61,544 bases of DNA from UBA1764 sp045616685. GTDB lineage: Bacteria; Bacillota; Clostridia; Peptostreptococcales; Anaerovoracaceae. Made by a program: the position numbers and the translations under genes. The notes under the pieces were generated by a model. It was not told the origin of the DNA and did no database searches. It saw only the letters and a program-made list of their open reading frames with translations. The DNA is taken from positions 1 to 61,544 of the forward strand of contig JAZLHF010000002.1 in the NCBI GenBank assembly GCA_045616685.1, read 5' to 3'. This document shows positions 32,629 through 42,310 of this stretch, piece after piece. The number at the start of each line of letters is the position of its first letter. Within the stretch, counting starts at the first letter, position 1.

Positions 32629-33141
32629 CTACTGTGATACTACGACCATTGCAGGTCTAATTACTTTACTATTTAAAACATATCCCTTTTGAAGGACTTT
32701 AGTTACAACACCAGGTGCGACCCCTTCGGCAGCCTCTGTCATAACTGCATTGTGAAATGCCGGGTCAAAATTTTGATTAAGCGCATTGATTTCTTTTACA
32801 TTATTTTTATCAAGGACATCTGTCAGCTGTTTTAATATTAGCTGCATTCCTTCGGCAAATTTATCTTCTGCCGGAGCCGTTTCCATAGCTCGATCAAAAT
32901 TATCAATTACATCAAGCACTTGAAGAATAATCTTCTCATTTGCATAAGCATATATATCGGATTTTTCCGCCTCGCTTCTGCGTCTAAAGTTTTGGAAGTC
33001 AGCTTGAAGTCTTAAGAACTTTGCTTGTAAATCTTCTTCGTCTTTTTTTTCTTCTTCTACTTCAGGCTCGCTTTCATGCGGAGCATCATCCTTAATGGCT
33101 TCTTCTACCACTTCTTCTTTTTTAATTTCTTCTGTCATCAC
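32629..33141 (-). CDS. grpE: Nucleotide exchange factor GrpE
   Basis: 170 aa. Acidic N-terminal extension, long helix with LQADFQNFRRRSEAEK and the C-terminal beta domain ending KVLQKGYVLNSKVIRPAMVVVSQ. Promotes ADP release from DnaK. Start overlaps the hrcA stop by 4 nt. Confidence 0.96.
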   Translation of the reverse strand: MMTEEIKKEEVVEEAIKDDAPHESEPEVEEEKKDEEDLQAKFLRLQADFQNFRRRSEAEKSDIYAYANEKIILQVLDVIDNFDRAMETAPAEDKFAEGMQLILKQLTDVLDKNNVKEINALNQNFDPAFHNAVMTEAAEGVAPGVVTKVLQKGYVLNSKVIRPAMVVVSQ

Positions 33142-34175
33142 TCATTAGGCTCCTTAATCTCAAAAGTCTCACTTATATTTTCAGAAATGTATTTGATAAC
33201 AGAGCTTATTTCACCATACTTCATTCTCTTAGGGCCAATAACGCCAAGCTTTCCAACGAGTTTGCCGTTCACCTTATAATCTGCAGTAATCAATGAAACA
33301 TCCTGCATATCATCTGAGTTTTCATCACCTATTGTTATAACCAAGCCCTCTTCTCTGTTAACAATTATATCTTTAAGATGATCTTTGTTTTCGAGAAGTT
33401 GTAAGAAGTTCTTACTCTTTTCTAAATCTGAACTATACTCTGGAAGCTCAAATACGTTTGAGTAACCATTCATGTACAAGTCAACGTCCAGCATCTTTTC
33501 CAAAGTTTTCATGAAGCTTGGAACAACATCTTTTGCAAGTCCTGCAAGTGAACTCATGTCATTTTGGAAATCTGTAATGATATCAGCAGCCATAATTGAA
33601 CTAATAGTCTTACCCTTATAGTTATGCGTCATAACTTTTGACATCAACTCAAGATTTTCTTCTTTATACTTCTCTGTTAGACGAATCGCTTTATTAAGCA
33701 CTTTACCATTTTCAGCAACAAGCATAAGCACTACAGTTCTTTCATCAACCGGAAGGAAATGAATATACTTTAATTTGTTTTCGTTTACGCTTGGCGTAAT
33801 TGCGAAAGACGTAAGATTTGTCATTTCAGAAAGAAGTTCAGCAGCATGTTCGATTGTACTATCAAGCTCTGTTCTTGTTTCAGCAAGCTTCTTTTTTATA
33901 GCGGCCCGTCTTTCTTCTGGAAGATCTGATGTATCCATGAACTGGTCTACATATAACCTATAAGCTTTATCTGACGGAACACGTCCTGCAGAGGTGTGAG
34001 GATGGGTTAAATACCCCATTTCTTCTAAATCAGACATCTCATTTCTAATTGTTGCCGGAGAAATGCCCATATCATGGCTCTTGGAAAGCGTTCTGCTGCC
34101 TACAGGCTCGCCCGTTGAAATGAAATCAGCAATGATAGCCTGCAGTATTTGAAGTTTTCGTTCGTTTAAATCCAT
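33138..34175 (-). CDS. hrcA: Heat-inducible transcription repressor HrcA
   Basis: 345 aa. Winged-helix N terminus (LNERKLQILQAIIADFISTGEPVGSRTLSK ... SPATIRNEMSDLEEMGYL) and the GAF-like core ending in MKYGEISSVIKYISENISE. Binds CIRCE in the presence of GroEL and represses this operon. The CIRCE element lies 16 bp before its start, so it is autoregulated. Confidence 0.97.
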   Translation of the reverse strand: MDLNERKLQILQAIIADFISTGEPVGSRTLSKSHDMGISPATIRNEMSDLEEMGYLTHPHTSAGRVPSDKAYRLYVDQFMDTSDLPEERRAAIKKKLAETRTELDSTIEHAAELLSEMTNLTSFAITPSVNENKLKYIHFLPVDERTVVLMLVAENGKVLNKAIRLTEKYKEENLELMSKVMTHNYKGKTISSIMAADIITDFQNDMSSLAGLAKDVVPSFMKTLEKMLDVDLYMNGYSNVFELPEYSSDLEKSKNFLQLLENKDHLKDIIVNREEGLVITIGDENSDDMQDVSLITADYKVNGKLVGKLGVIGPKRMKYGEISSVIKYISENISETFEIKEPNE

Positions 34176-34190
34176 ATCTCCTCTTTCTTG

Positions 34191-34255
34191 TTAGCACTCA
34201 ATCAAATGGAGTGCTAACACACTTATCATTATAGCCTATTATTCTCCAAAGTCAA
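34191..34255 (-). promoter_or_regulatory. CIRCE operator and promoter of the hrcA operon
   Basis: Perfect CIRCE: TTAGCACTC, 9-nt spacer, GAGTGCTAA (34191-34217). Upstream on the minus strand, TTGACT (34255-34250), 16-bp spacer and TATAAT (34233-34228) form the promoter, so HrcA binding would cover the transcription start. Confidence 0.95.
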
Positions 34256-34297
34256 CAAGTTTTCTTACATTATGTTATAATTATTTTGGAGAATTTT

Positions 34298-36184
34298 ATG
34301 GACAATCAATTAGATAAAAAATTACTATACCTCTTCAACGAGGGAAAATATTATAACTCTTATAACCTCTTCGGCGCTCATTTAGAAAATGGTGGTACAC
34401 GATTTACTGTATGGGCTCCTGGGGCTAAATCCGTTTTTGTCGTTGGAGATTTTACAAAATGGCAGGAAAATAAAAAGTACCAGCTCTATCCCGTTGATAA
34501 TTCTGGTGTTTGGACCACTTTTGTAAATAAACAGCTGACCGGCAAAACCTATAAATATTCCATCACTTCTGCAAAAGGAAAGAAGCTTCCATTAAAAGCT
34601 GATCCTTATGCAGTCTATGCCGAGAAGCGTCCTAACACTGCTTCCATAGTTCATGAGCTAAAATTCGAATGGACTGATGATGCTTGGATTGAAAAGCGCA
34701 ATCAAAGTAATCATTTTAAGATGCCTAAAAACATTTACGAAGTGCACTTCGGCTCTTGGAAGAGAACAGATGGCGAAGATAAAGAAAATAATTTTTATTC
34801 ATACAGACAAATGGCCAAAGAGCTTATACCATATGTTAAGCAAATGGGATATACCCATATAGAGATTTTGCCTATTATGGAGCATCCATTTGATGGCTCT
34901 TGGGGATATCAGACAACTGGCTATTTCGCTACAACTTCAAGGTATGGCAAGCCTGAAGATCTAATGTACTTTATAAACAAAGCACATAAAGCTGGAATTG
35001 GAATAATTTTGGATTGGGCTGCTGGGCATTTCTGCCTCGATGACTTCGGGCTCGCAAAATTCAACGGTGAGATGCTTTACGAAAATGAAATACATCCAAA
35101 TTGGGGTACTGGAAAGTTTGATTTTGGAAGACCAGAAGTTAGAAGCTTCCTATTATCCAATGCGATGTTTTGGCTAAAAGAATTCCATGCCGATGGAATT
35201 AGGGTTGACGGAGTTTCCTCCATGCTCTACCTAAACTTTGGCGTCGACGATCCAAAAAAGAGAAGGTTTAACAAAAATGGCGACGAAAGCAATCTTGAAG
35301 CAATAGAATTTTTCAAAGAACTATCCGAAATGGTTGGCAAATATTGCCCTGGCGCAATGATGATTGCTGAAGAATCTACAGCATGGCCAATGGTTACCTA
35401 TCCGCCTAATGCTGGAGGTTTAGGATTCCATTATAAATGGGATATGGGCTGGATGCACGACACACTAAACTACATCAGTGCGGACTTCCCTTATAGATTC
35501 AATTGTCACAATTTACTCAACTTCTCAATGATGTATGCATATAGTGAGAACTTTATACTTCCAATCTCTCACGACGAAGTTGTTCATGGTAAGTGCTCCC
35601 TCATTGGCAGAATGCCAGGAGATAATTGGCGACAATTTGCTGGTTTAAGAGCCCTCGCCCTTTACCAGATAACCCATCCAGGTGCAAAACTAAACTTCAT
35701 GGGAAATGAGTTTGGGCAATACATAGAATGGAGATTTTATGAAGGCCTTGAATTCTTCCTTACAGAAAGATTCGAAGCACATAAAAAACATCAAGACTAT
35801 ATCAGAGACCTAAATCATGTTTATACTAAAGAAAAAGCACTTTGGCAGCTTGATACAGAATGGCAAGGCTTTGAATGGATAGATGCTAATAACAGCGAAC
35901 AACAGATTCTCATATACATGAGAAAATCTGATAATGCCAAGGAAAAACTTATAACAGTAATTAACTTTGGCATCAATCAATATGATGAATATCGCATTGG
36001 CGTTCCTATGAGAGGATATTACAAAGAAATATTCAATTCTGACAAGGCAGAATATGGGGGCAACAATCTGCTTAACAGAGAAAGAATTAAAGCAGAGAAG
36101 ATTCCGTATCATGGACAGCCTTATTCAATCAGTGTAAAAATACCAGCACTAGGTGGAATACTAATAAAGAAAGTGAGCAGATAG
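34298..36184 (+). CDS. glgB: 1,4-alpha-glucan branching enzyme
   Basis: 628 aa from the ATG at 34298 (GGAG 6 nt upstream); a TTG at 34286 is rejected. CBM48 module at the N terminus (FGAHLENGGTRFTVWAPGAKSV), then a GH13 barrel with nucleophile in GIRVDGVSSMLY, acid E in MIAEEST and the third acid in SHDEVVHGK. Introduces alpha-1,6 branches into glycogen. First gene of a nine-gene plus-strand operon, divergent from hrcA across about 120 bp. A TATAAT lies at 34276-34281 with no clear minus-35. The stop is 4 nt before the glgP start. Confidence 0.95.
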   Translation: MDNQLDKKLLYLFNEGKYYNSYNLFGAHLENGGTRFTVWAPGAKSVFVVGDFTKWQENKKYQLYPVDNSGVWTTFVNKQLTGKTYKYSITSAKGKKLPLKADPYAVYAEKRPNTASIVHELKFEWTDDAWIEKRNQSNHFKMPKNIYEVHFGSWKRTDGEDKENNFYSYRQMAKELIPYVKQMGYTHIEILPIMEHPFDGSWGYQTTGYFATTSRYGKPEDLMYFINKAHKAGIGIILDWAAGHFCLDDFGLAKFNGEMLYENEIHPNWGTGKFDFGRPEVRSFLLSNAMFWLKEFHADGIRVDGVSSMLYLNFGVDDPKKRRFNKNGDESNLEAIEFFKELSEMVGKYCPGAMMIAEESTAWPMVTYPPNAGGLGFHYKWDMGWMHDTLNYISADFPYRFNCHNLLNFSMMYAYSENFILPISHDEVVHGKCSLIGRMPGDNWRQFAGLRALALYQITHPGAKLNFMGNEFGQYIEWRFYEGLEFFLTERFEAHKKHQDYIRDLNHVYTKEKALWQLDTEWQGFEWIDANNSEQQILIYMRKSDNAKEKLITVINFGINQYDEYRIGVPMRGYYKEIFNSDKAEYGGNNLLNRERIKAEKIPYHGQPYSISVKIPALGGILIKKVSR

Positions 36185-36188
36185 CATT

Positions 36189-38618
36189 ATGGCGCAATTT
36201 AACAAGGAAACCTTTAAAGAAGAGTATAGAAAATTTATTTTAGAACAATACAACAAAGAAATCGAAGATTGTTCTAATGGCGAATTATATGAATCATTAG
36301 CAAAATGTGTTCTTAACAATACAGCTGAAAAACGAGCAGCAACAACTCTTAGACATAACGAAAACCACGAAAAAAAGGTTTATTACCTTTCTATGGAATT
36401 CTTAATTGGCAAATTACTTGAGAACTATTTAATTAACATGGAAATTCGTGATGAAGTAGTATCAGCTTTATCAGAAATGAATATCGATTTTGAAAAACTA
36501 TGCCAATGCGAAGCTGATCCTGGCCTTGGTAACGGCGGCCTCGGAAGACTTGCTGCATGCTTCGTTGATTCCATGGCTGCAACCGGAGTTCCTGGCGTAG
36601 GCATGGGTCTCAGGTTTAGATTTGGATTATTCCGTCAAAAGATTGATAGTGGATATCAAATTGAAGAACCAGATGATTGGCTTTGCCATGGTTATCCTTG
36701 GGAAACACAAAAGCCAAATGAATCAGTTATTGTTAGATTCGGAGGAGAGATTGAAAAGAGCTTCGAAAATGGAAAGCTTAACTTTACACACAAAAACTAT
36801 GAATCCGTTTTAGCAGTTCCTTATGATGTTCCTATAGTTGGATGGCAATTCAAAGATGTGAATAACCTTCGTCTTTGGAGAGCAATGCCTCTTCAAGAGA
36901 CTGTTGATATGGATGCATTCAACCATGGTGATTATGCAAGAGCTATGAAAGAACGTGCAGACATTGATGCTTTAACATGCATACTTTATCCTAATGATAA
37001 TCAAGAATCGGGAAAAGTTCTTAGAGTTAAGCAAGAATACTTACTCGTCGCAGCAAGCATTGAATCAATACTAAAAAAGTATGTTGAGGTATATGGCGAA
37101 AACTGGACAGACTTACCAAAACACGTATCAATTCATACAAATGACACTCACCCTGCCCTTGCTGTTCCAGAACTTATGAGAAGACTTGTGGATGATAAAA
37201 ATCTTGAATGGGAAGACGCATGGGATATTACTACTCAAGTAATTTCATTTACAAATCATACCGTAATGCCAGAAGCACTTGAAAAATGGCCTCAGGAGAT
37301 GCTCAGAAGGCTTCTTCCAAGAATTTATATGATTATAGAAGAAATAGATAGAAGATGGAAAGATTCACTCCATTACATTCCTGGAAACTGGCAAGAGATG
37401 GTTTCTGCAACTGAAATCTTCCATGATGGAGCAGTGCGAATGGCGCAGCTTTCAATTATCGGATCTCATTCTGTTAATGGAGTGGCCGCTTTGCATTCTG
37501 ACATATTAAGGAATTCGTTGTTCAACACTTTCTATCAAATAAAACCAGAAATGTTCAACAACAAGACAAACGGAATCTCGCAAAGAAGATTCTTAATACA
37601 ATCAAATCCAGGCTTAACTCATTTAATTAGCGATGCCCTTAATTGTGATGATTGGAAGTATGATATGCAAAAGATGGAGGGCCTTCTTAAACATCAAAAC
37701 GATTCATGCTTCTTAGAAAAATTAGGAGAAGTAAAAAGAAAAAACAAGGTTAGACTTGCAAAATACATTGCTGATACACAACACATTACAGTAGATCCGG
37801 ATTCAATCTTTGATATTCAAGTTAAACGTATCCATGCATATAAGAGACAACTTCTTAATGCATTTAAAGTTCTTGAACTTTACAACGAAATTAAAGAAAA
37901 TCCTAACAAAGAAGTTAGACCATACACATTCATATTTGCAGGAAAATCTGCACCTGGATATGAGTTTGCAAAAGAAACTATTAAATTCATTTGTAGCGTT
38001 GCAGACCTCGTAAATTCAGACCCTGTAGCAAGCAAGAAAATTAAGGTAATATTCATTGAAAACTTCTGTGTGTCAAACGCTCAGATTATTTATCCTGCTG
38101 CTGAAATAAGTGAACAAATTTCAACGGCAGGAAAAGAAGCCAGCGGAACAGGAAATATGAAGTTCATGATGAATGGTGCAGTAACCTTAGGAACATTGGA
38201 TGGGGCTAATGTTGAAATCAACAATCTCGTTGGTAACGACAATATGATGATTTTTGGCCTTAGCGCTGAAGAAACCGAAAACTACTATCTACACGGTGGA
38301 TATTCATCTAAGGCAGTAATGGAAAACGACACCAGATTAATAAAGCTTGTTAGCCAACTCGTTGATGGAACATTTGATAAATCAGGCAAACAATTTTGGA
38401 GAATCTACGATGCACTTCTTCAAGAAAACGATGAATACTTTGTGCTCAAAGATTTCGAAAGCTATATGAATGCATTTAATACGCTCGGAGACATTTATAG
38501 CGACAAGGAAAAATGGAACAGGATGTCGCTTATAAATATTGCTAAATCATATTATTTCTCAAGTGATAGAACAATCAGGGAATATGCTAATGAAATTTGG
38601 CATACCCCATGCAAGTAG
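36189..38618 (+). CDS. glgP: Glycogen/maltodextrin phosphorylase
   Basis: 809 aa, usual length for GT35. Pyridoxal-phosphate site EASGTGNMKFMMNGAVTLGTLDGANVEI (Schiff-base lysine in GTGNMKF), N-terminal YLSMEFLIGKLLENYL and GNGGLGRLAACF. Releases glucose-1-phosphate from glycogen ends. Second in the operon; AGTGAGCAGATAGC before the ATG gives a modest ribosome site. Confidence 0.96.
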   Translation: MAQFNKETFKEEYRKFILEQYNKEIEDCSNGELYESLAKCVLNNTAEKRAATTLRHNENHEKKVYYLSMEFLIGKLLENYLINMEIRDEVVSALSEMNIDFEKLCQCEADPGLGNGGLGRLAACFVDSMAATGVPGVGMGLRFRFGLFRQKIDSGYQIEEPDDWLCHGYPWETQKPNESVIVRFGGEIEKSFENGKLNFTHKNYESVLAVPYDVPIVGWQFKDVNNLRLWRAMPLQETVDMDAFNHGDYARAMKERADIDALTCILYPNDNQESGKVLRVKQEYLLVAASIESILKKYVEVYGENWTDLPKHVSIHTNDTHPALAVPELMRRLVDDKNLEWEDAWDITTQVISFTNHTVMPEALEKWPQEMLRRLLPRIYMIIEEIDRRWKDSLHYIPGNWQEMVSATEIFHDGAVRMAQLSIIGSHSVNGVAALHSDILRNSLFNTFYQIKPEMFNNKTNGISQRRFLIQSNPGLTHLISDALNCDDWKYDMQKMEGLLKHQNDSCFLEKLGEVKRKNKVRLAKYIADTQHITVDPDSIFDIQVKRIHAYKRQLLNAFKVLELYNEIKENPNKEVRPYTFIFAGKSAPGYEFAKETIKFICSVADLVNSDPVASKKIKVIFIENFCVSNAQIIYPAAEISEQISTAGKEASGTGNMKFMMNGAVTLGTLDGANVEINNLVGNDNMMIFGLSAEETENYYLHGGYSSKAVMENDTRLIKLVSQLVDGTFDKSGKQFWRIYDALLQENDEYFVLKDFESYMNAFNTLGDIYSDKEKWNRMSLINIAKSYYFSSDRTIREYANEIWHTPCK

Positions 38619-38634
38619 CTTAAGGAGGTAAGCT

Positions 38635-39744
38635 ATGAGAAAGAAAGAATGTATCGCTATGCTCCTCGCCGGAGGTCAAGGAAGCCGTCTATACGACCTC
38701 ACCAAGAATAATGCAAAGCCTGCTGTTTCTTTTGGTGGGAAATATCGTATCATCGACTTCTCCTTATCAAATTGTGTCAACTCTGGGATTGATACAGTTG
38801 GCGTACTTATTCAGTATCGCCCTCTCATCTTGAACAGATACTTAGGCACCGGAGAATCATGGAACTTAGACTCATCAGATGGGGGTGTCCATGTATTACC
38901 TCCATATGCTACAGAAGATGGAGGATCTTGGTATGATGGCACTGCAGATGCTATATATCACAACATAGACTTTATTGATTCTTATGACCCTGAATATGTA
39001 CTAATTCTCTCTGGAGATCATCTCTACAAGATGGATTACAATAAAATGCTTCAGTTCCACAAAAAGAACAATGCTGATCTCACAGTATCGGTAATGGAAG
39101 TTCCTTGGGAAGAAGCAAGTCGTTTCGGAATCATGAATGCAAATAAGAGCGACAGAATTACTAAGTTCTCTGAAAAACCAGCAAATCCAGAAAGCAATTT
39201 AGCATCCATGGGCATTTATATCTTCTCATGGCCAGTTCTTAGACAAGCTCTTCTTGATGATCACCAAGACAAAGAATCTGAAAAAGATTTCGGTAAAAAT
39301 ATTATTCCAAAACTTCTCAAAGCTAAGAAGAGATTATTTGCATATCATTTCGAAGGCTATTGGAAGGATGTTGGAACCGTTGAAAGTTACTATGAAGCTC
39401 AGATGGCTTTAATGGATGAAAACCCAGCGTTTGATATTTTCGATGAAAACACACACATCTTCTCCAACTCAAACATCTACCCTCCTCAAAAAATTGGTAG
39501 CAAGGGAGAAGTTAACGGGGCCATTATCTGCAACGGTTGTTTCGTAGGCGGCAAGGTAACAAACTCTATTTTAGGTAATGGTGCAATTGTCGAAGAAGGC
39601 GCAGAGGTGAAAGACAGCATCTTGCTTCCAGATTGTCACATAGGCAAGAACACAAAGGTTGTTCATGCCATCGTAAACGAAGGCGCTCAAGTTCCTGCAA
39701 ATAAAAAGCTTGGAAGCGCTAAAAAGATTGAGATTATCAGTTAG
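38635..39744 (+). CDS. glgC: Glucose-1-phosphate adenylyltransferase, catalytic subunit
   Basis: 369 aa. Nucleotidyltransferase N-terminal motif MLLAGGQGSRLYDLTKNNAKPAVSFGGKYRI, GDHLYKMDY, and a C-terminal left-handed beta-helix (GAIICNGCFVGGKVTNSILGNGAIVEEGAEV). Makes ADP-glucose. AAGGAGG precedes the start. With GlgD it forms a hetero-oligomer in other Firmicutes. Confidence 0.95.
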   Translation: MRKKECIAMLLAGGQGSRLYDLTKNNAKPAVSFGGKYRIIDFSLSNCVNSGIDTVGVLIQYRPLILNRYLGTGESWNLDSSDGGVHVLPPYATEDGGSWYDGTADAIYHNIDFIDSYDPEYVLILSGDHLYKMDYNKMLQFHKKNNADLTVSVMEVPWEEASRFGIMNANKSDRITKFSEKPANPESNLASMGIYIFSWPVLRQALLDDHQDKESEKDFGKNIIPKLLKAKKRLFAYHFEGYWKDVGTVESYYEAQMALMDENPAFDIFDENTHIFSNSNIYPPQKIGSKGEVNGAIICNGCFVGGKVTNSILGNGAIVEEGAEVKDSILLPDCHIGKNTKVVHAIVNEGAQVPANKKLGSAKKIEIIS

Positions 39745-39756
39745 GAGGTAAGAAAA

Positions 39757-40851
39757 ATGAAACATACAATGGGACTTATCTCTGCAAACTATTCTGTTAA
39801 AGAACTTGAGCCTTTATCAAAAAGCAGAATAATAGCAACAATTCCCTTTGGCGGCAGATATAGACTTATCGATTTTCCTCTTTCAAATTTAACGAACTGT
39901 GGGATCACAACAATCGGTCTAATCACACCATATTACTATCGTTCAATCATGGACCATGTTGGAGCAGGAAAACCTTGGGGCCTTGCAAGAAAGATTGGCG
40001 GATTGTTTATTCTTCCTGGTACTGTTTATGGAAATAGAAGTGCGGGAAGCCGAGTACTCCTTCGCGACATCATTAGAAACCATCGAATTTTAGATCGTTC
40101 ACGTTCAGACTATGTTTTAATCTCAGATGCAAGCACAGTTATGAACATCGATTATAACGAATTCATTAAAGCGCACGAAGAAAGTGGCTGTCCTATCACT
40201 CTTATGTATAAAAAAGAAACTGGTAGACAAAACAGAGCCTACCTAAAGATTAAAAAGAACGGCCACGTTGAAAAGATTGTAAGAAGCGGATCCTTAGAAA
40301 ACCTCTTCATGGGCATATACATTGTCAATAGAGATTTCTTAATCAACTTCCTTGAATGGTATAAAGCATTTGATAATTATGATTTTATGGAAGTACTTTC
40401 CGAAAATCTTGATAAATACGATGTCAACTCTTATGAATGCACAGACTATTCAGCAATTATTGATAGCGTAAATGATTATAAAAAAGCAAACAAAGACCTT
40501 CTTGATCACGAAGTAAGAGTTGAATTGTTCGAACAAGATCGACTTATTTTCACAAAGACACAAGACGAAACTCCTACAATATACAAGCCATCAGCGCAGA
40601 TAACAAAGTCACTTGTTTCTGCAGGCTGTGTAATTGAAGGCTCTGTTATAAATTCAGTCCTTGCTCGCTCTGTTCACGTAAAAAAAGGTGCAGTTGTAAA
40701 AGATTCTATCATCATGCAAAGATCAACAATCGAAGCTGATGCTACAGTAATTAATGCAATTTGCGACAAATATGTGCACGTTGGACGTAAAACACATATT
40801 GAAGGCGGAGACAGTAAACCAATTGTTATAGAAAAGAATACAAACATTTAA
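39757..40851 (+). CDS. glgD: GlgD, regulatory subunit of ADP-glucose pyrophosphorylase
   Basis: 364 aa, paralogue of GlgC. The N-terminal motif is degenerate (MGLISANYSVKELEPLSKSR in place of the glycine-rich LAGGxGxRL loop), so it should be non-catalytic. It keeps the KxRxI region (PFGGRYRLIDFPLSNL) and the beta-helix tail. Known in Firmicutes to raise GlgC activity. The last base of the stop is the first base of the glgA ATG. Confidence 0.92.
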   Translation: MKHTMGLISANYSVKELEPLSKSRIIATIPFGGRYRLIDFPLSNLTNCGITTIGLITPYYYRSIMDHVGAGKPWGLARKIGGLFILPGTVYGNRSAGSRVLLRDIIRNHRILDRSRSDYVLISDASTVMNIDYNEFIKAHEESGCPITLMYKKETGRQNRAYLKIKKNGHVEKIVRSGSLENLFMGIYIVNRDFLINFLEWYKAFDNYDFMEVLSENLDKYDVNSYECTDYSAIIDSVNDYKKANKDLLDHEVRVELFEQDRLIFTKTQDETPTIYKPSAQITKSLVSAGCVIEGSVINSVLARSVHVKKGAVVKDSIIMQRSTIEADATVINAICDKYVHVGRKTHIEGGDSKPIVIEKNTNI

Positions 40852-42308
40852 TGAACACTAAAAAAGAAAAAGTAAGTATATTATTAGCAGCTTTTGAAGC
40901 AACACCTTTCTTTAAGTCTGGTGGACTTGGCGATGTAGCAGGAACCCTTCCACGCTACGTTGTATCAGACAATTATGATATTAGGGTCATACTTCCAAAG
41001 CTTGGAAACATTCCACAAAAATATGTAGATAAGATGGAATATATGGAAAGCTTTTCAGTTCCCCTTGGCTGGAGAAACCAATACTGCGGTCTCTTTAATC
41101 TAAAATTCATGGGGGTTACCTATTATTTCATCGATAATGAATTCTACTTCCGCAGAAGTCAAGCATATGGCGAATTTGATGATGGTGAGCGAATAGCATT
41201 TTTTTCTAAGGCTATTTTGGAAAGCATTATGCATATTCCAGATTTTATGCCTGATATTCTCCATTGCAATGACTGGCACACTGCATTAACTCCAGTTTAT
41301 CTTAGAGAGTACTATATGCAGATTCCTGGATTTGAAAGAATTAAGACAATCTATACAGTCCACAACCTTAAATTCCAAGGCATGTTCTCTGATACTTTAA
41401 TTGGAAACATATTAGGGCTTGCTGGGACCCCTGCAGAAAATCAAATTAGAATCGGATCAGCAGTTAACTACATGCAAGGTGCATTAAAATACAGTGATAT
41501 TCTTTCAACTGTATCCCCTACCTATGCAGAAGAAATCTGCACACCATATTATGGCGAACATATGGACGGCATTTTTAATGCAAGAAAAGCAAGCTTGGTA
41601 GGCATTTTAAATGGCATCGATTACAAGGAATTTGATCCATTGCATGACAAGTATATTGACTATCATTACAGCATTCAAACTGTAAAGAATAAGGTCAACA
41701 ACAAGCTCCAGCTTCAGAAGGAGCTTGGGTTTGAAGTTAACCCAGATATCCCAATGTATGTCTTAATTAGCAGACTTACAGAACAAAAAGGCTTAGATCT
41801 CGTTACCTACATCCTTCCGCAACTTATGGAAAGAAGGATGCAACTAGTTGTTCTCGGTATAGGAGATCGTCAATACGAAGAAGCCTTCGCATGGCACGCT
41901 TCGCAGCATCCAGAAAAGATGGCAGCCCTACTTAAATTTGATGCTACTCTTTCCAATAGACTCTACGCTGCCGGCGATGCAATTCTTATCCCTTCAAGAT
42001 TTGAACCATGCGGATTAACTCAAATGATGGCTATGCGTTATGGCAACCTACCTATTGTTCGTGAAACAGGCGGATTAAAAGATAGCGTAATTCCATATAA
42101 TGAATTTACAGGTGAAGGCACAGGTTTCTCATTTGCAAACTATAATGCACATGAACTTCTTGCCACAATTGATAATTCTCTTACCGTTTGGTACGAAAAT
42201 CCAAAGGCTTGGGCAAAAATGCAAAAACAAGCAATGAAGAAAGATTATTCATGGCATTCGTCTGCAAAACAATATAGAAAATTGTATAGAACATTAGCAG
42301 GTAAGTAA
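40851..42308 (+). CDS. glgA: Glycogen synthase
   Basis: 485 aa, GT5 family. KSGGLGDVAGTLPRYV is the ADP-glucose-binding start; the second motif is SRFEPCGLTQMMAMRYGNLPIV. Extends alpha-1,4 chains from ADP-glucose. Coupled to glgD by a one-base overlap. Confidence 0.96.
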   Translation: MNTKKEKVSILLAAFEATPFFKSGGLGDVAGTLPRYVVSDNYDIRVILPKLGNIPQKYVDKMEYMESFSVPLGWRNQYCGLFNLKFMGVTYYFIDNEFYFRRSQAYGEFDDGERIAFFSKAILESIMHIPDFMPDILHCNDWHTALTPVYLREYYMQIPGFERIKTIYTVHNLKFQGMFSDTLIGNILGLAGTPAENQIRIGSAVNYMQGALKYSDILSTVSPTYAEEICTPYYGEHMDGIFNARKASLVGILNGIDYKEFDPLHDKYIDYHYSIQTVKNKVNNKLQLQKELGFEVNPDIPMYVLISRLTEQKGLDLVTYILPQLMERRMQLVVLGIGDRQYEEAFAWHASQHPEKMAALLKFDATLSNRLYAAGDAILIPSRFEPCGLTQMMAMRYGNLPIVRETGGLKDSVIPYNEFTGEGTGFSFANYNAHELLATIDNSLTVWYENPKAWAKMQKQAMKKDYSWHSSAKQYRKLYRTLAGK

Positions 42309-42310
42309 AA